A DNA stretch of 30,125 nt from a virus, in the IMG/VR virus record IMGVR_UViG_3300047094_001410, positions 1 through 30,125 of that record; one strand, 5' to 3'. This document shows, piece after piece, positions 1 to 8,155 of this stretch. Numbering within the stretch: the first letter of the stretch is position 1; each line of letters starts with the position of its first letter. Position numbers and translations under genes: made by a program. The notes below the pieces were generated by a model, which did no database searches, was not told the origin of the DNA, and saw only the letters and a program-made list of their open reading frames with translations.

Positions 1-1
1 G

Positions 2-319
2 GCCGATCTTCCTACCGGCGCGGCGCAGGGCGATTCCTATATCGTCCAGGCGGACGATTCGTTCTGGGTCTACGACGCCGCCGCGGCGAAGTGGGTTTCG
101 GGCGGCTCGATCCAAGGGCCGCAGGGTATCGCCGGCGAGGCCGGCCCGGCGGGCGTGAAGGGCGACCAGGGCATTCAAGGCGTCGCGGGCGAAGCTGGCC
201 CCGCTGGCGCGAAGGGCGACGCCGGCCCCGCTGGCGCGGACGGTCGGAACAACGAAGTCTACGTCCAGTTGGCGCAGCCCACGCCCATCGCGGCGGGTGC
301 GATGTGGATCGTTAAGTAG
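2..319 (+). CDS. Collagen-like tail fibre protein, C-terminal part
   Basis: This is the end of an open frame that enters from outside the window; 105 residues are seen before the TAG at 317-319. The first part reads LPTGAAQGDSYIVQADDSFWVYDAAAAKWV, split here as a Gly/Asp-rich stretch followed by an aromatic FWVYD segment, a pattern common in phage fibre domains. It is followed by about ten Gly-X-Y triplets (GPQGIAGEAGPAG and similar) at roughly residues 38-75, a collagen-like triple-helix stalk. The last 25 residues (from NNEVYV to MWIVK) would form a small trimer cap. Phage proteins of this type are trimeric fibres or fibre stalks on the tail tip. The next gene has a shorter GPAGATGPEGP motif, so the two probably form one fibre assembly. 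The start is not visible. Confidence 0.75.
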   Translation, partial: ADLPTGAAQGDSYIVQADDSFWVYDAAAAKWVSGGSIQGPQGIAGEAGPAGVKGDQGIQGVAGEAGPAGAKGDAGPAGADGRNNEVYVQLAQPTPIAAGAMWIVK

Positions 320-346
320 TCGCGGGCAATCCTCGGGCAATCTAGC

Positions 347-382
347 GGGCGGCCCCCGGCGCACAACGCGCCGGGGGCGCCC
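347..382 (+). terminator. Strong GC-rich hairpin between two fibre genes
   Basis: GCCCCCGGCGC at 352-362 pairs perfectly with GCGCCGGGGGC at 368-378 around the loop acaac. Four more pairs (347-350 with 379-382) extend the stem past one bulged G. The following bases are gtcttc rather than a T run, so it may attenuate or stabilise mRNA rather than be a full intrinsic terminator. It lies in the 86-base gap between the two fibre genes. Confidence 0.55.
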
Positions 383-405
383 GTCTTCAACACAAGGGCG
401 AAGCA

Positions 406-1782
406 ATGGCGACGGAAATCAATGTTTGGACGGGCGCGGAATGGGAATCGATTCGCGGCCCGGCTGGCGCCACCGGACCGGAAGGACCGACGGTCGTTTC
501 CGCGGACCCGGTCAACGTCGCGAAGCTGGGGACCGACGGGAAAATCCTCGTCGCACAAGCCGATCTCGACTTGCGGTATGTCAACGTCGTTGGCGACACG
601 ATGACGGGACCGCTGGCCGTCACGCCGGCGGTAGCGGTCGCTGCCCCCGCGGGCCATATCCAAATATCGGGGCAGGGTTTCCAGCCGGCGCTTGCCATTC
701 AAGGGCGCGGCGACGCGAACGGAACGGGAACGCCGCAAGTGCGGTTGCTCCGCACTCGCGGAACCCTCGCGGCCCCGACGAGCGTTCAAGCAAGCGACAA
801 CCTCGGGACGGTCGCGTTTTACGGCTGGCTACCAAACGGCACGGCGGCGAATCCGGCAAGTATTATTGCGCAGTGTGAAGCAACCCCAGCGGCCGGCGAC
901 ACTGCGGCAAAAGGGCGCATAAATTTTGCAGTCAGCGACGGAGCTACCACTACGTTCCCGCTGTCACTAAATAGCAATGGCATCGTAAACGGTATAGTTG
1001 TAAATAACGGCGGGAACGGTATTGCACTGACGGCAAACACTACAACGTCCTCGCCTGGAACCCCCAATCAAGCCTGGGGCGTTCGCTCTTACGTCGACTG
1101 TGTCACAAAGGGGTCTTCCTGCCTGGTGGCAGACAACACGGGCAAAGGGACGGATTATAACTACGGTATAGCGCTGTTGTCGCTGGCGAAGGGTCCGAAT
1201 AACTATTCGTTCTATGACGCGTCGGAGGCGGATAACTACTTCAAGGGCAACATCGGGGTCAACTGGCTAACGCCGACGGCGAACCTTGAAGTGAACGGCA
1301 CGGCGAAGGTACGCGGTACGATCGAGATCACGGGCAATATCACTTCGAGCGGAACGGCCCACAATTTCGCGACGGCCAGCATTCCCGCGTCTGCCATCGG
1401 CGGGAATTTTACGACCATATCGGTAACGGGCGGTCGGTCAAACTTCGCAGCCGTCAACGAGCCTTACGCTATCGGGCTGCGGTATAGCGCGGCCACGGCT
1501 CCGAACTACGTCGGCACGTCGTCTACGGGAGCGTTCCAGGTCTCGGCGGCCGGCGGCGTTGCCATTCTGTCGATCACAAGCACGGGCAATATCACAAACA
1601 CGGGAACGGCCCATTCTTTCGCGGCCGGTTCTATCCCCGGCGCCGCTATCGTCGGCAGTGTTGCCAATACGCCCGCCACGTCCGCCGCGGCCGGCGCGGC
1701 TGGGTCGATTCGTTGGGATGAATCGTATCTCTACATTCGGACGGCGACCGCCTGGAAACGGGTAGCGCTGGCCGCCTTTTAA
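406..1782 (+). CDS. Tail fibre / receptor-binding protein
   Basis: A 458-residue protein. It begins with MATEINVWTGAEWESIRGP, a short fibre-type module, then a collagen-like GPAGATGPEGP stretch (about residues 19-29), then LDLRYVNVVGDTMTGPL (about 55-71), the recurrent phage fibre motif in which RYVNVxGDTMTGPL leads into beta-rich shaft repeats. The C-terminal half repeats an ITGNITSSGTAHNFATASIP / ITNTGTAHSFAAGSIPGAAI unit, and the end (GSIRWDESYLYIRTATAWKRVAL) resembles the last strands of phage fibre tips. This is expected to be a virion protein on the tail tip that contacts the cell surface. The start at 406 is preceded by aagggcg. The middle (about 850-1260) is less GC-rich than its surroundings. 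No chaperone-like C-terminal peptidase domain is seen. Confidence 0.75.
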   Translation: MATEINVWTGAEWESIRGPAGATGPEGPTVVSADPVNVAKLGTDGKILVAQADLDLRYVNVVGDTMTGPLAVTPAVAVAAPAGHIQISGQGFQPALAIQGRGDANGTGTPQVRLLRTRGTLAAPTSVQASDNLGTVAFYGWLPNGTAANPASIIAQCEATPAAGDTAAKGRINFAVSDGATTTFPLSLNSNGIVNGIVVNNGGNGIALTANTTTSSPGTPNQAWGVRSYVDCVTKGSSCLVADNTGKGTDYNYGIALLSLAKGPNNYSFYDASEADNYFKGNIGVNWLTPTANLEVNGTAKVRGTIEITGNITSSGTAHNFATASIPASAIGGNFTTISVTGGRSNFAAVNEPYAIGLRYSAATAPNYVGTSSTGAFQVSAAGGVAILSITSTGNITNTGTAHSFAAGSIPGAAIVGSVANTPATSAAAGAAGSIRWDESYLYIRTATAWKRVALAAF

Positions 1783-1791
1783 GGGGACTAT

Positions 1792-2010
1792 ATGACGGAC
1801 GAAAGCATTACCGATACCGGCATCACGGGCGAACCCGTCGCGGATGCTACGACCGCACGGGTCCAGGCGGACTACGACGCGGCACAGGAACGCAAGGCGG
1901 AGGAAGCCGCTATAGCGGCCGAACAGGATGCCGCGCTGGCGGCCGTCAAGGCGGCTTGTGACGCGGAGCGTGCGGCGTATGCCGAATCTCTGGAACGGCC
2001 CGCGGTCTGA
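1792..2010 (+). CDS. Small Ala/Glu-rich coiled-coil protein, unknown
   Basis: A 72-residue acidic protein. The first 20 residues are Thr/Asp/Gly-rich and the rest is a long alanine-glutamate helix (ARVQADYDAAQERKAEEAAIAAEQDAALAAVKAACDAERAA), likely a coiled coil; the string is given here only to show composition. A good ribosome site, AAGGGGA at about 1782-1788, precedes the ATG. It follows the fibre gene by nine bases, so it probably belongs to the tail-fibre transcription unit, perhaps as a small structural or assembly factor. No family was recognised. It ends four bases before the probable start of the HNH gene. Confidence 0.55.
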   Translation: MTDESITDTGITGEPVADATTARVQADYDAAQERKAEEAAIAAEQDAALAAVKAACDAERAAYAESLERPAV

Positions 2011-2014
2011 ACGA

Positions 2015-2308
2015 ATGCCAACCCGGCCCCCATCATTCCGGCCCCCTCGGCTGCGGCAACGGACGCGGCCCGTCGGGCACAATGCGCACTACCTTACGCC
2101 GCAATGGAAGGCGCTACGGAAGACGATCCTAGTGCGCGACGCGTACACTTGCGCCGATTGTCAACGCGTCGTCACGGGGATAGCGGCGCAGGTGGACCAT
2201 ATTCTGGCGCTGAAGGATGGCGGGTCCGATGCGCCGGAAAATTTGGCCGTGCGGTGCAACGTGTGCCACGGTCGAAAGATCCGCGACGAACAGCGGCGGC
2301 GAAAGTAA
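2015..2308 (+). CDS. HNH endonuclease next to the terminase genes
   Basis: A 97-residue protein from the ATG at 2015, just after the previous stop; the same frame is open further upstream, but that part is arginine-rich overlap with the preceding gene. The HNH core is complete: zinc ligands CADC at about residues 46-49, the catalytic strand QVDHILAL with its His, NLAVRC with the Asn, and the second zinc pair CNVCH with the final His. HNH proteins beside the terminase are common in HK97-type cos phages, where they act with the large terminase in cutting concatemeric DNA at cos. Position directly before the small terminase supports that role. A free-standing homing nuclease is the alternative. 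Confidence 0.8.
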   Translation: MPTRPPSFRPPRLRQRTRPVGHNAHYLTPQWKALRKTILVRDAYTCADCQRVVTGIAAQVDHILALKDGGSDAPENLAVRCNVCHGRKIRDEQRRRK

Positions 2309-2479
2309 CTGGACGGATACCGGCATCCGTCATAGGCTCAAGTTTGTAAAGCCGAACACGCGTTGAACGCTGCCAGAATGGCGGGGGGCGGGTGGACGCT
2401 CTAAACCCCCCATCCTCCGAAACCTCTGGCCTGGACTGACGCGAATTTCCGAAGGTTATCAACGATAACGGGTAATCAA
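2309..2479. other. Non-coding gap before terminase, possible cos region
   Basis: About 170 bases without a convincing gene. It holds a G6 run (2383-2388) that can pair with a C6 run (2406-2411) and a short inverted repeat in the sequence aacgataacgg near 2460. Its place between an HNH nuclease and the small terminase is where cos lies in many HK97-type phages. The ends cannot be located by eye, so this is a positional guess. Confidence 0.3.
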
Positions 2480-2950
2480 ATGGGACGCCGCGGCCCGCAG
2501 AAAACGCCGATTTCGCTGAAGATACTAAAAGGCAATCCCGGTAAAGAGGGTCTCGGGAAAATGGCGGCGAAGATGCCGCCGACGCCCGGCGACTCGAAGC
2601 AACCGCCCGCGGATCTCGAAGGCGTCGCGCTAGAAAAATGGCTGGCGTCCGTCCCGATGCTCTCAACCATGCGGGTATGGTCGGAAGACGCGGCGACGAC
2701 ATGGGCGCGGTACTGCCGGACCTATGCGTTATGGCTCGAGACGCAAACGTACATAGAGAAAAACGGACAAGTCTACGAGACGGTTTCCGGTCTCTATAAG
2801 GCGCGGCCGGAGACGATCCTATGTCGCGGCTACTCGGCGGACCTACTCCGAATCGAACAGTCGTTCGGCCTGGTCCCGTCCGCGAAATCGTCGGTGACGA
2901 TCCAAGAGCAAACCGTTGACCCGATGGAAGCATTCTTGCGGGAGGCATGA
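2480..2950 (+). CDS. terS: Terminase small subunit (P27 family)
   Basis: A 156-residue protein starting MGRRGPQKTPISLKILKGNPG, the hallmark opening of the P27-type small terminase family. The small terminase recognises the packaging site on viral DNA and hands it to the large subunit at the portal. The middle contains the helical core (WSEDAATTWARYCRTYALWLETQ and the GLYKARPE segment typical of the family), and the end (DPMEAFLREA) is the usual short tail that contacts TerL. Length is normal. The last codons overlap the start of the large terminase (ATGATG at 2947), indicating translational coupling. The ribosome site before ATG 2480 is weak (aacgggt). Confidence 0.88.
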   Translation: MGRRGPQKTPISLKILKGNPGKEGLGKMAAKMPPTPGDSKQPPADLEGVALEKWLASVPMLSTMRVWSEDAATTWARYCRTYALWLETQTYIEKNGQVYETVSGLYKARPETILCRGYSADLLRIEQSFGLVPSAKSSVTIQEQTVDPMEAFLREA

Positions 2951-4584
2951 TGCCGCGGGTCAAGAAATCATCCGCCGGCAAGCGGCCACGGAAGGCCCGG
3001 CCGGTTGGCTACGATCGGCCGGACTACGTTCCGGGTTTCGTCTTTGACCAGCGGAAAGCCGATCGGGTTATCCGTTTCGTTGAAACCTTTTGTATCCACT
3101 CGAAGGGACAATGGGCGGGCCAGCCGTTTCAATTGATGGAATGGCAGAAACGGGACATTCTCGAACCGCTATTCGGCTGGGTCGATTCGGAGGGCCGGCG
3201 GCGCTACCGTACCGCGGCGATATTCACCCCGAAAAAACAGGGAAAATCTACGCTACTGTCCGCGCTCGCGTTGTATTTTCTTTTCGCTGACGGGGAGCCT
3301 GGGGCGGAGGTCTATTCCGCGGCGGCCGATCGTTTCCAGGCGGGAATCATTGCGCGCGAGTGTTTTGCGCTGGCGAAGTCGTCGCCGTTCCTCTCGAAAA
3401 ACCTGGAGGTCGTCGAGAGTCGGAATACGATCATTCACCGGCAAAGTTTTTCCCGTTATTCCGTCCTATCCGGCGACAATTTCCGGGCGGAGGGTATCAA
3501 CGCGAGTGCGATCCTATTCGACGAATTGCACGCGCAACGGGACCGCCGGCTGTTTGACGCTTTGCGCTACGCGGGGGCGGCCCGCCGGCAAAGTTGCCTG
3601 ATTTCAATTTCGACGGCCGGTTTCGACCGATCCCCGAACGCGATTTGGTGGGATCAGTGGACGTATGCCGAACGCGTCGCGGCCGATCCGGGAGTAGACC
3701 CTACGTTTTTCGGGAAAATCTACGCGGCCCCCGAACAGGCGGATCCGGAAAAGTATTTCGACCGGAAGCTATGGCGCAAGGCCAACCCGTCGCTCGGGAT
3801 CACGGTTTCGGAGGAATCGTTCGCGGCGGATGCCGCGGAGGCCCGCGCCCGGCCGGCCGCCTTGAATTCCTGGCTCCGCTACCGGCTGAACGTACCCACG
3901 CAATCGGACGTTAGATGGTTCTCTCCGGAGGTATGGGCGGAGGGCGACAAGCCGCCGCCGGTCCCGCTGGCCGGCCGGAAGTGCTGGCTCGGCCTTGACC
4001 TGGCGAGTACCTACGACATTACGGCGCTGGTCGCCGTTTTCCCGTCGGAAGATGGGACGTTCGACGTTGACTGCCGGTTTTTCATTCCCCGGAAGAATGC
4101 CGCGGAGCGGGAACTACGGGACCGGATTCCCTACGCGCAATGGTTGCGGGAGGGTTGGATCATTGGGACCGACGGGGATATTTGCGACTATGGGGTAGTT
4201 CGGGAGCATATCCGCCAATACGCCGCGGATCATCAAGTTATGGGCCTGGCGGCGGACCGCTGGAACGCGGCGGCGACCATGACGCAAGTTCAAGGGGACG
4301 GGGTTGAGGTGTACGGTTACTCGCAAGGGTTTGGAAGCATGGCGGCCCCGTCGCGCTTGCTCGAAAACCTCGTAGTCGGTCGGAAACTGCGGCATCGGTC
4401 GCCGGTTTTGTCGTGGATGGCGGCGAACGTCGCCGTCCAGGAAGACGCGAACGGAAACATACGCCCCTCGAAAAAGGCCAGTACCGAAAAAATCGACGGA
4501 ATCGTCGCCCTATGTATGGCGCTCGGTTTGCATTCGTCGGCACAGGTCACGGCGTCGCAGTCTTGGGAAATCGTTGAAATATGA
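2947..4584 (+). CDS. terL: Terminase large subunit (HK97-type packaging motor)
   Basis: A 545-residue ATPase-nuclease that pumps DNA into the prohead and cuts it into genome lengths. The ATPase half shows a Walker A-type loop TPKKQGKS (residues 94-101) and a Walker B strand ending ILFDE (189-193, with the catalytic Glu at 193). The C-terminal RNase H-like nuclease shows the three expected acidic positions: D351 in LGLDLASTYD, D437 in LAADRWN, and D517 in EKIDGIVAL. Size and motif order fit the Terminase_1 group found with HK97-type portals. Two ATGs lie at 2947 and 2950, either of which could be used. The gene overlaps both neighbours by four bases (ATGA), so the packaging genes are translated as a coupled block. 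Confidence 0.95.
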   Translation: MMPRVKKSSAGKRPRKARPVGYDRPDYVPGFVFDQRKADRVIRFVETFCIHSKGQWAGQPFQLMEWQKRDILEPLFGWVDSEGRRRYRTAAIFTPKKQGKSTLLSALALYFLFADGEPGAEVYSAAADRFQAGIIARECFALAKSSPFLSKNLEVVESRNTIIHRQSFSRYSVLSGDNFRAEGINASAILFDELHAQRDRRLFDALRYAGAARRQSCLISISTAGFDRSPNAIWWDQWTYAERVAADPGVDPTFFGKIYAAPEQADPEKYFDRKLWRKANPSLGITVSEESFAADAAEARARPAALNSWLRYRLNVPTQSDVRWFSPEVWAEGDKPPPVPLAGRKCWLGLDLASTYDITALVAVFPSEDGTFDVDCRFFIPRKNAAERELRDRIPYAQWLREGWIIGTDGDICDYGVVREHIRQYAADHQVMGLAADRWNAAATMTQVQGDGVEVYGYSQGFGSMAAPSRLLENLVVGRKLRHRSPVLSWMAANVAVQEDANGNIRPSKKASTEKIDGIVALCMALGLHSSAQVTASQSWEIVEI

Positions 4585-6032
4585 TCGACCTAGCGGACCG
4601 ATTCGACGACGTTGACGCGTTCCAGTTGCGGGAAATCCGGTCCGCCTGGGGCGGAACGACGCTGCCCCCTATCAATTGGGGCGACGATTTCGGCGGCCGC
4701 GGCCCGGCCGGCGATCCCGTTTTGGCGCTCCAGGTCTCGGCTTTTTTGGCGTGTATCCGCGTTCTGGCCGAAGGGGTCGCGCAATTACCGTTCCACCTCT
4801 TGCGGTTGAACCCGGACGGGACGAAGGAACGGGCGACGGATCATCCGCTCTATTCGGTCCTGCACAATCGGCCGAACCCCTGGCAGTCGTCCTACGAATT
4901 CCGGGAAAGCCTCGTAGCGCATACCGCAAGCTGGGGCAACGGATTCGCCCGCAAGGTCTACGCGTCGAATGGGCAGATTTCCGAACTATGGCCGATGCAC
5001 CCCGCACACGTTGACGTTATCCGGCTGGAAAACAACGCGTTGTCCTACGTTCATCGGGAACCCGGTTTCGAAACGAAGACGTACCGCGAAGACCAGGTCG
5101 TTCACGTTCGGTTTTTGAGCGACAACGGATATATGGGCATGGTCCCGCTATCGCTTTCGGCCGGCGTCCTTGAACTGGCGCGGTCGATGGACGCATACGC
5201 CCGGAAATTTTGGCAAAACGACGCGCGGCCGGGGATTGTGATGGAATCCAGCCAGCCGATTCCGAAGGAAGCCGCCGAACAGTTGCGCCAGAATTGGGAA
5301 CGGATTCACCGCGGCGCGAACAACGCTGGGAAAACGGCGATCCTGCCCAACGGTATCACGCTCAAGGAACTTTCGGGCGCGTCGAATGAGTCGGCGCAGC
5401 TAATCGAATTCCGGGTTTTTCTTGTCCAGGAAATCGCCCGCGCGATGCGCGTTCCATGTTCGATGATTGGCGAAAACTCGCGGTCTACGTTTTCGAACGC
5501 GGAGCAAGAACAGCTATCGTTTTTGCAAAATACGCTGGTCTCATGGTGCAGGCGGGTAGAGTCGGCTTTCGAGCGGTCCCTATTGTCGGGTATGCCTGGC
5601 TATTCGGTTTCGCTTGACGTTCGCGGGATGCTCCGCGGCGATTCGGCGGCCCGGTCGGCCTACTATGGGGCGCTCGCCGCGCTCGGAAGTTTAAGCCCGA
5701 ACGACATAAGACGGCTCGAAGATATGCCGCCGATCCCGTCGGCCGGCGCGGACCAGTATTACCTACCGGCGAACAACCTAGCCCCGCTCCCGGCGATCGT
5801 CGGGGAAGCCGGCAAGCCGGACGCGGGTACGTCGGCGGCCGTTTTGTCGATCCTCCAGGCGGTCGCGGCGGGCACGATCACGGCGGCCTCGGCGGAGGCG
5901 CTGATTCTGGCGACGTTCCCGGAACTGCCGGCGGCGAGCGTTCGAGCAATGGTCGAGGGCGCGAAGCCCGCGGCGGTCGCGGTCGAGCCGGCGAACGAAA
6001 CGGAAGACACGGGGGAACCAAATGGAGATTGA
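4581..6032 (+). CDS. Portal protein (HK97 family)
   Basis: A 483-residue portal, the dodecameric ring through which DNA enters and leaves the head and to which the terminase docks. Family features are clear: an N-terminal ALQVSAFLACIRVLAEGVAQLPFHLLR segment (given to show the match; about residues 49-75), the HPLYSVLHNRPNPWQSSYEFRE block, and the later IARAMRVPCSMIGENSRSTFSNAEQ block (about 286-310) that is highly conserved in HK97-type portals. The last 100 residues are Ala/Glu-rich and probably form the flexible barrel end. The gene starts within the terL stop (ATGA at 4581) and runs 11 bases into the protease gene. Confidence 0.95.
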   Translation: MIDLADRFDDVDAFQLREIRSAWGGTTLPPINWGDDFGGRGPAGDPVLALQVSAFLACIRVLAEGVAQLPFHLLRLNPDGTKERATDHPLYSVLHNRPNPWQSSYEFRESLVAHTASWGNGFARKVYASNGQISELWPMHPAHVDVIRLENNALSYVHREPGFETKTYREDQVVHVRFLSDNGYMGMVPLSLSAGVLELARSMDAYARKFWQNDARPGIVMESSQPIPKEAAEQLRQNWERIHRGANNAGKTAILPNGITLKELSGASNESAQLIEFRVFLVQEIARAMRVPCSMIGENSRSTFSNAEQEQLSFLQNTLVSWCRRVESAFERSLLSGMPGYSVSLDVRGMLRGDSAARSAYYGALAALGSLSPNDIRRLEDMPPIPSAGADQYYLPANNLAPLPAIVGEAGKPDAGTSAAVLSILQAVAAGTITAASAEALILATFPELPAASVRAMVEGAKPAAVAVEPANETEDTGEPNGD

Positions 6033-6726
6033 ACGTCGCGCGGTAGCGCTGGCCGAAATGCCGGAGGCGGTTTGCCTGGAGGAACGCGGAGACGGGCGAA
6101 TGATTTTCCGCGGCCTGGCTGCGGTATTTAATTCGCTTTCGCAGGATTTGGGAGGTTTCCGGGAAGTCCTGTTGCCGGGCGCATTTGATGCCGTCCTGGC
6201 CCGCCGGCAGGATGGCCCCGGCCGGCCGTCGGCCGCGGCGAAGCGTTCCGGCGACTGTATCGCATGTTGGAACCATGACCCCGGCGCGCTCTTGGGTCGA
6301 ACATCGTCCGGTACCCTCCGGCTATCTGCCGATGAAGTCGGCCTCCGGTTCGAAATCGACCCGCCCGATACGCAGTTGGCGCGCGACCTGGTTTCGTTGA
6401 CCAGGCGGAACGACGTTTTCGGCGCGTCGTTCGCGTTCACGGTCGACCCCGCCGACGAAGTCTACGAACAGACGGACGCGGGCGCGTTGCGGACCATTCG
6501 GGCGGTTTCGGGATTATTCGATATTTCACTTGTGACGAACCCCGCCTACATGGGCACGGTGGCGAGCGTTCGCAGCTACGAAGCCTGGCGGGCGGCCGCG
6601 GCCCCGGCGGAGCCGGAAGCGGTCGTCGATCTACGCGCGGCCTGGCGGATCGTCCGGGCGCGAGCGGTCGCGGCCCGCGCGGCGGCGGAAGTTTCCCGGT
6701 CGGCGGCACTGTTGCGAAGGGGCTGA
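6022..6726 (+). CDS. Prohead maturation protease (HK97 / U35 type)
   Basis: A 234-residue serine protease that assembles inside the prohead, cuts the capsid scaffold domain, and then digests itself. The core starts GLAAVFNSLSQDLGGFREVLLPGAF, the usual opening of the family. The catalytic His is seen in CWNHD (H85) and the catalytic Ser in FGASFAF (S136), followed by the GLFDISLVTNPAYMGT block typical of these enzymes. The C-terminal 60 residues are Ala/Arg-rich and probably act as a scaffold tail. It overlaps the portal gene by 11 bases. In most HK97-type phages the capsid gene follows at once; here about 2.2 kb of other genes intervene. Confidence 0.92.
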   Translation: MEIERRAVALAEMPEAVCLEERGDGRMIFRGLAAVFNSLSQDLGGFREVLLPGAFDAVLARRQDGPGRPSAAAKRSGDCIACWNHDPGALLGRTSSGTLRLSADEVGLRFEIDPPDTQLARDLVSLTRRNDVFGASFAFTVDPADEVYEQTDAGALRTIRAVSGLFDISLVTNPAYMGTVASVRSYEAWRAAAAPAEPEAVVDLRAAWRIVRARAVAARAAAEVSRSAALLRRG

Positions 6727-6728
6727 AC

Positions 6729-6986
6729 GTGGAATTCTTTTCGACGCCGAACATGATCCTGGCCGTGGGGCTGTTGCTCCTGGTTTCCCCGGTCGTTTCG
6801 GGAGCGGTCACGGCGTGGGTTTCGTCGCTGGCCGGACGGTTTACTGACCGGAGCGATTTCGAAAAGCGGACGGTGGCGGAGGTTCTGGAGCTACGCGAGC
6901 GGTGCGCTAAACACGGCTTGACGAAAGCGGAGCGCATTTGCCGCGAACTACTTTTAGCGGTGGTATATGGTGACAGGGACGACTAG
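6729..6986 (+). CDS. Small membrane protein, holin-like in size
   Basis: An 85-residue protein with a GTG start at 6729, two bases after the protease stop and eight bases after a good AAGGGG site. Residues about 9-33 (MILAVGLLLLVSPVVSGAVTAW) form one hydrophobic membrane helix; the remainder is a charged helical domain (RSDFEKRTVAEVLELRERCAKHGLTKAERICRELL). Single-helix proteins of this size can be holins, spanins or simple membrane anchors. Its end overlaps the CAP gene by 20 bases, so it is co-translated with a run of exported proteins. No family was recognised, and the holin suggestion rests only on size, the membrane helix and position. Confidence 0.6.
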   Translation: MEFFSTPNMILAVGLLLLVSPVVSGAVTAWVSSLAGRFTDRSDFEKRTVAEVLELRERCAKHGLTKAERICRELLLAVVYGDRDD

Positions 6987-7458
6987 CGGTTTGTCGGCGT
7001 TCGGCGCGGCGATGCTGGCGCTATGGGTGGCGGGTTTGTTCCCGGTCGCGCGGGCGGCCCCGCCGGCGCCCCCGGTCCGGCAGTTGGCGGCGGTCGTCGA
7101 GCCGGCCCGGCCGATGCCGCCCCCGATGGGCTCAACGTCTGAAATGCGGGTCGTCGACCTGGTCAACGCGGAGCGGTCGCGCCGCGGCCTGGCGCCGCTG
7201 TCCCCGTCCCCGACGTTGATGAATGTTTCCCGTAGCTGGAGCAACACGCAAGCCAACCGCGGGCGTATGTACCATTCCAAAAACGGCTATATGGAAAACG
7301 TCGCCTACGGGCAAAGTTCTCCGGAAGCGGTAATGAATTCGTGGATGAATTCCCGCGGGCACCGGGCCAATATCCTGAGTTCAAGGGCGACGACTATCGG
7401 TGTAGGTTGCGCCCGTTCGTCCAACGGTAGCCTCTACTGGACGCAATGTTTCCAATAG
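6967..7458 (+). CDS. Secreted CAP-domain (SCP/PR-1-like) protein
   Basis: A 163-residue protein. Residues about 10-31 are hydrophobic and end in ARA-APPAPP, a plausible signal peptide with cleavage after Ala. After a proline-rich linker comes a small CAP domain (from about residue 60): VDLVNAERSRRGLAPL, then H103 in MYHSKNGYMENVAYG with E110, and H132 in SWMNSRGHRANIL. These are the His/Glu/His positions of the CAP cavity. Two Cys (148 and 161) could form a disulfide outside the cytoplasm. Bacterial CAP proteins are extracytoplasmic and mostly of unknown activity. It is unusual inside a phage head operon. Possible roles are cell-envelope action during lysis, or a lysogenic-conversion cargo; the sequence does not decide. 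Confidence 0.85.
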   Translation: MVTGTTSGLSAFGAAMLALWVAGLFPVARAAPPAPPVRQLAAVVEPARPMPPPMGSTSEMRVVDLVNAERSRRGLAPLSPSPTLMNVSRSWSNTQANRGRMYHSKNGYMENVAYGQSSPEAVMNSWMNSRGHRANILSSRATTIGVGCARSSNGSLYWTQCFQ

Positions 7459-7475
7459 CCTCGGGAGCCCCCGCA

Positions 7476-8141
7476 ATGAAGAATTTTTCCGGCTTTTGCT
7501 TGTCGTGCGTCGTCTTCGTTTTCGTCCTGGTCGGCATGGCGCAGGGTGGCGGCTACGGCTCCAGCGGTGGCGCGCCGCGCTCGACTGCCGGCGGCTACGG
7601 CTCTGCCGGTGGCGCCCCGCGGTCGGCTCCCGCTCCCGCGGCGTCGCGTTCGGCTGGCGGCTACGGCTCGACGGGCGGCGCCCCGCGTTCGGTCGACACG
7701 TTCGGCGGCCCCACTGCCGGCGACTCGCGCAGTGTGGTCGAAGTTCCTCCGGCGGCCCCTGCGATGGTTTCGGCTCCGGCCCCCGTCGCGGACCCTGCCC
7801 CGGTGGCGGCCCCGGCGCCGCGAGCGGTAGAGGCTCCCCCGGTCGCCCGTATCGTCCTTCGGGAAATCATCGAAGTGGAGGCACCGGAAGTTGTCCTGGC
7901 CCCGGCTCCGGCCGGCGGCTGCGAGAGCGGGCACTGTGAAGTAGCCGGCGGCGGCGGCGACGGTCGGCCCCCTCGGCTTGTCACGCAGTACCGCGACGCC
8001 CGGAAGGAAATGCACGAAAGCCACAAGGCGGCGCGGCTGGCGCACCAGGCGTATCGTCATGCCCGCAAGGCAGACGAGGAATCGGTCAACCGCGCGGCCA
8101 TTGAAGCGGCGAGCAACGCATACCGCGCCGTTAAACAGTAG
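7476..8141 (+). CDS. Exported GGYGSxGGAPRS-repeat protein
   Basis: A 221-residue protein read from ATG 7476; an earlier in-frame ATG at 7446 overlaps the CAP gene and would bury the signal peptide. MKNFSGFCLSCVVFVFVLVG followed by MAQ is a clear signal peptide. Next come three or four copies of GGYGSxGGAPRS with Ala/Pro spacers (about residues 22-90), then an Ala/Pro/Val-rich low-complexity stretch, then a Cys pair (GGCESGHCE) and a charged helical end (QYRDARKEMHESHKAARLAHQAYRHARKA, shown for composition). Such Gly-Ser-Tyr repeat proteins are frequent in planctomycete genomes, which is one reason for the host suggestion. No enzymatic motif is present. It may have been taken from the host. 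Confidence 0.7.
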   Translation: MKNFSGFCLSCVVFVFVLVGMAQGGGYGSSGGAPRSTAGGYGSAGGAPRSAPAPAASRSAGGYGSTGGAPRSVDTFGGPTAGDSRSVVEVPPAAPAMVSAPAPVADPAPVAAPAPRAVEAPPVARIVLREIIEVEAPEVVLAPAPAGGCESGHCEVAGGGGDGRPPRLVTQYRDARKEMHESHKAARLAHQAYRHARKADEESVNRAAIEAASNAYRAVKQ

Positions 8142-8155
8142 ACCCGCTACCGATC

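Noticed and set aside
2172-2981. 269-residue open frame on the minus strand
   Set aside because: It covers the antisense of the small terminase and the gap before it, has no recognisable domain and is a by-product of high GC.
5778-6440. 220-residue minus-strand frame across portal and protease ends
   Set aside because: Antisense of two strongly identified genes; composition is Arg/Pro/Ser-rich, as expected for shadow frames.
6967-7458. Endolysin
   Set aside because: The CAP domain is not a known peptidoglycan hydrolase and no lysozyme, amidase or peptidase signature is present; a lysis role is kept only as a possibility.
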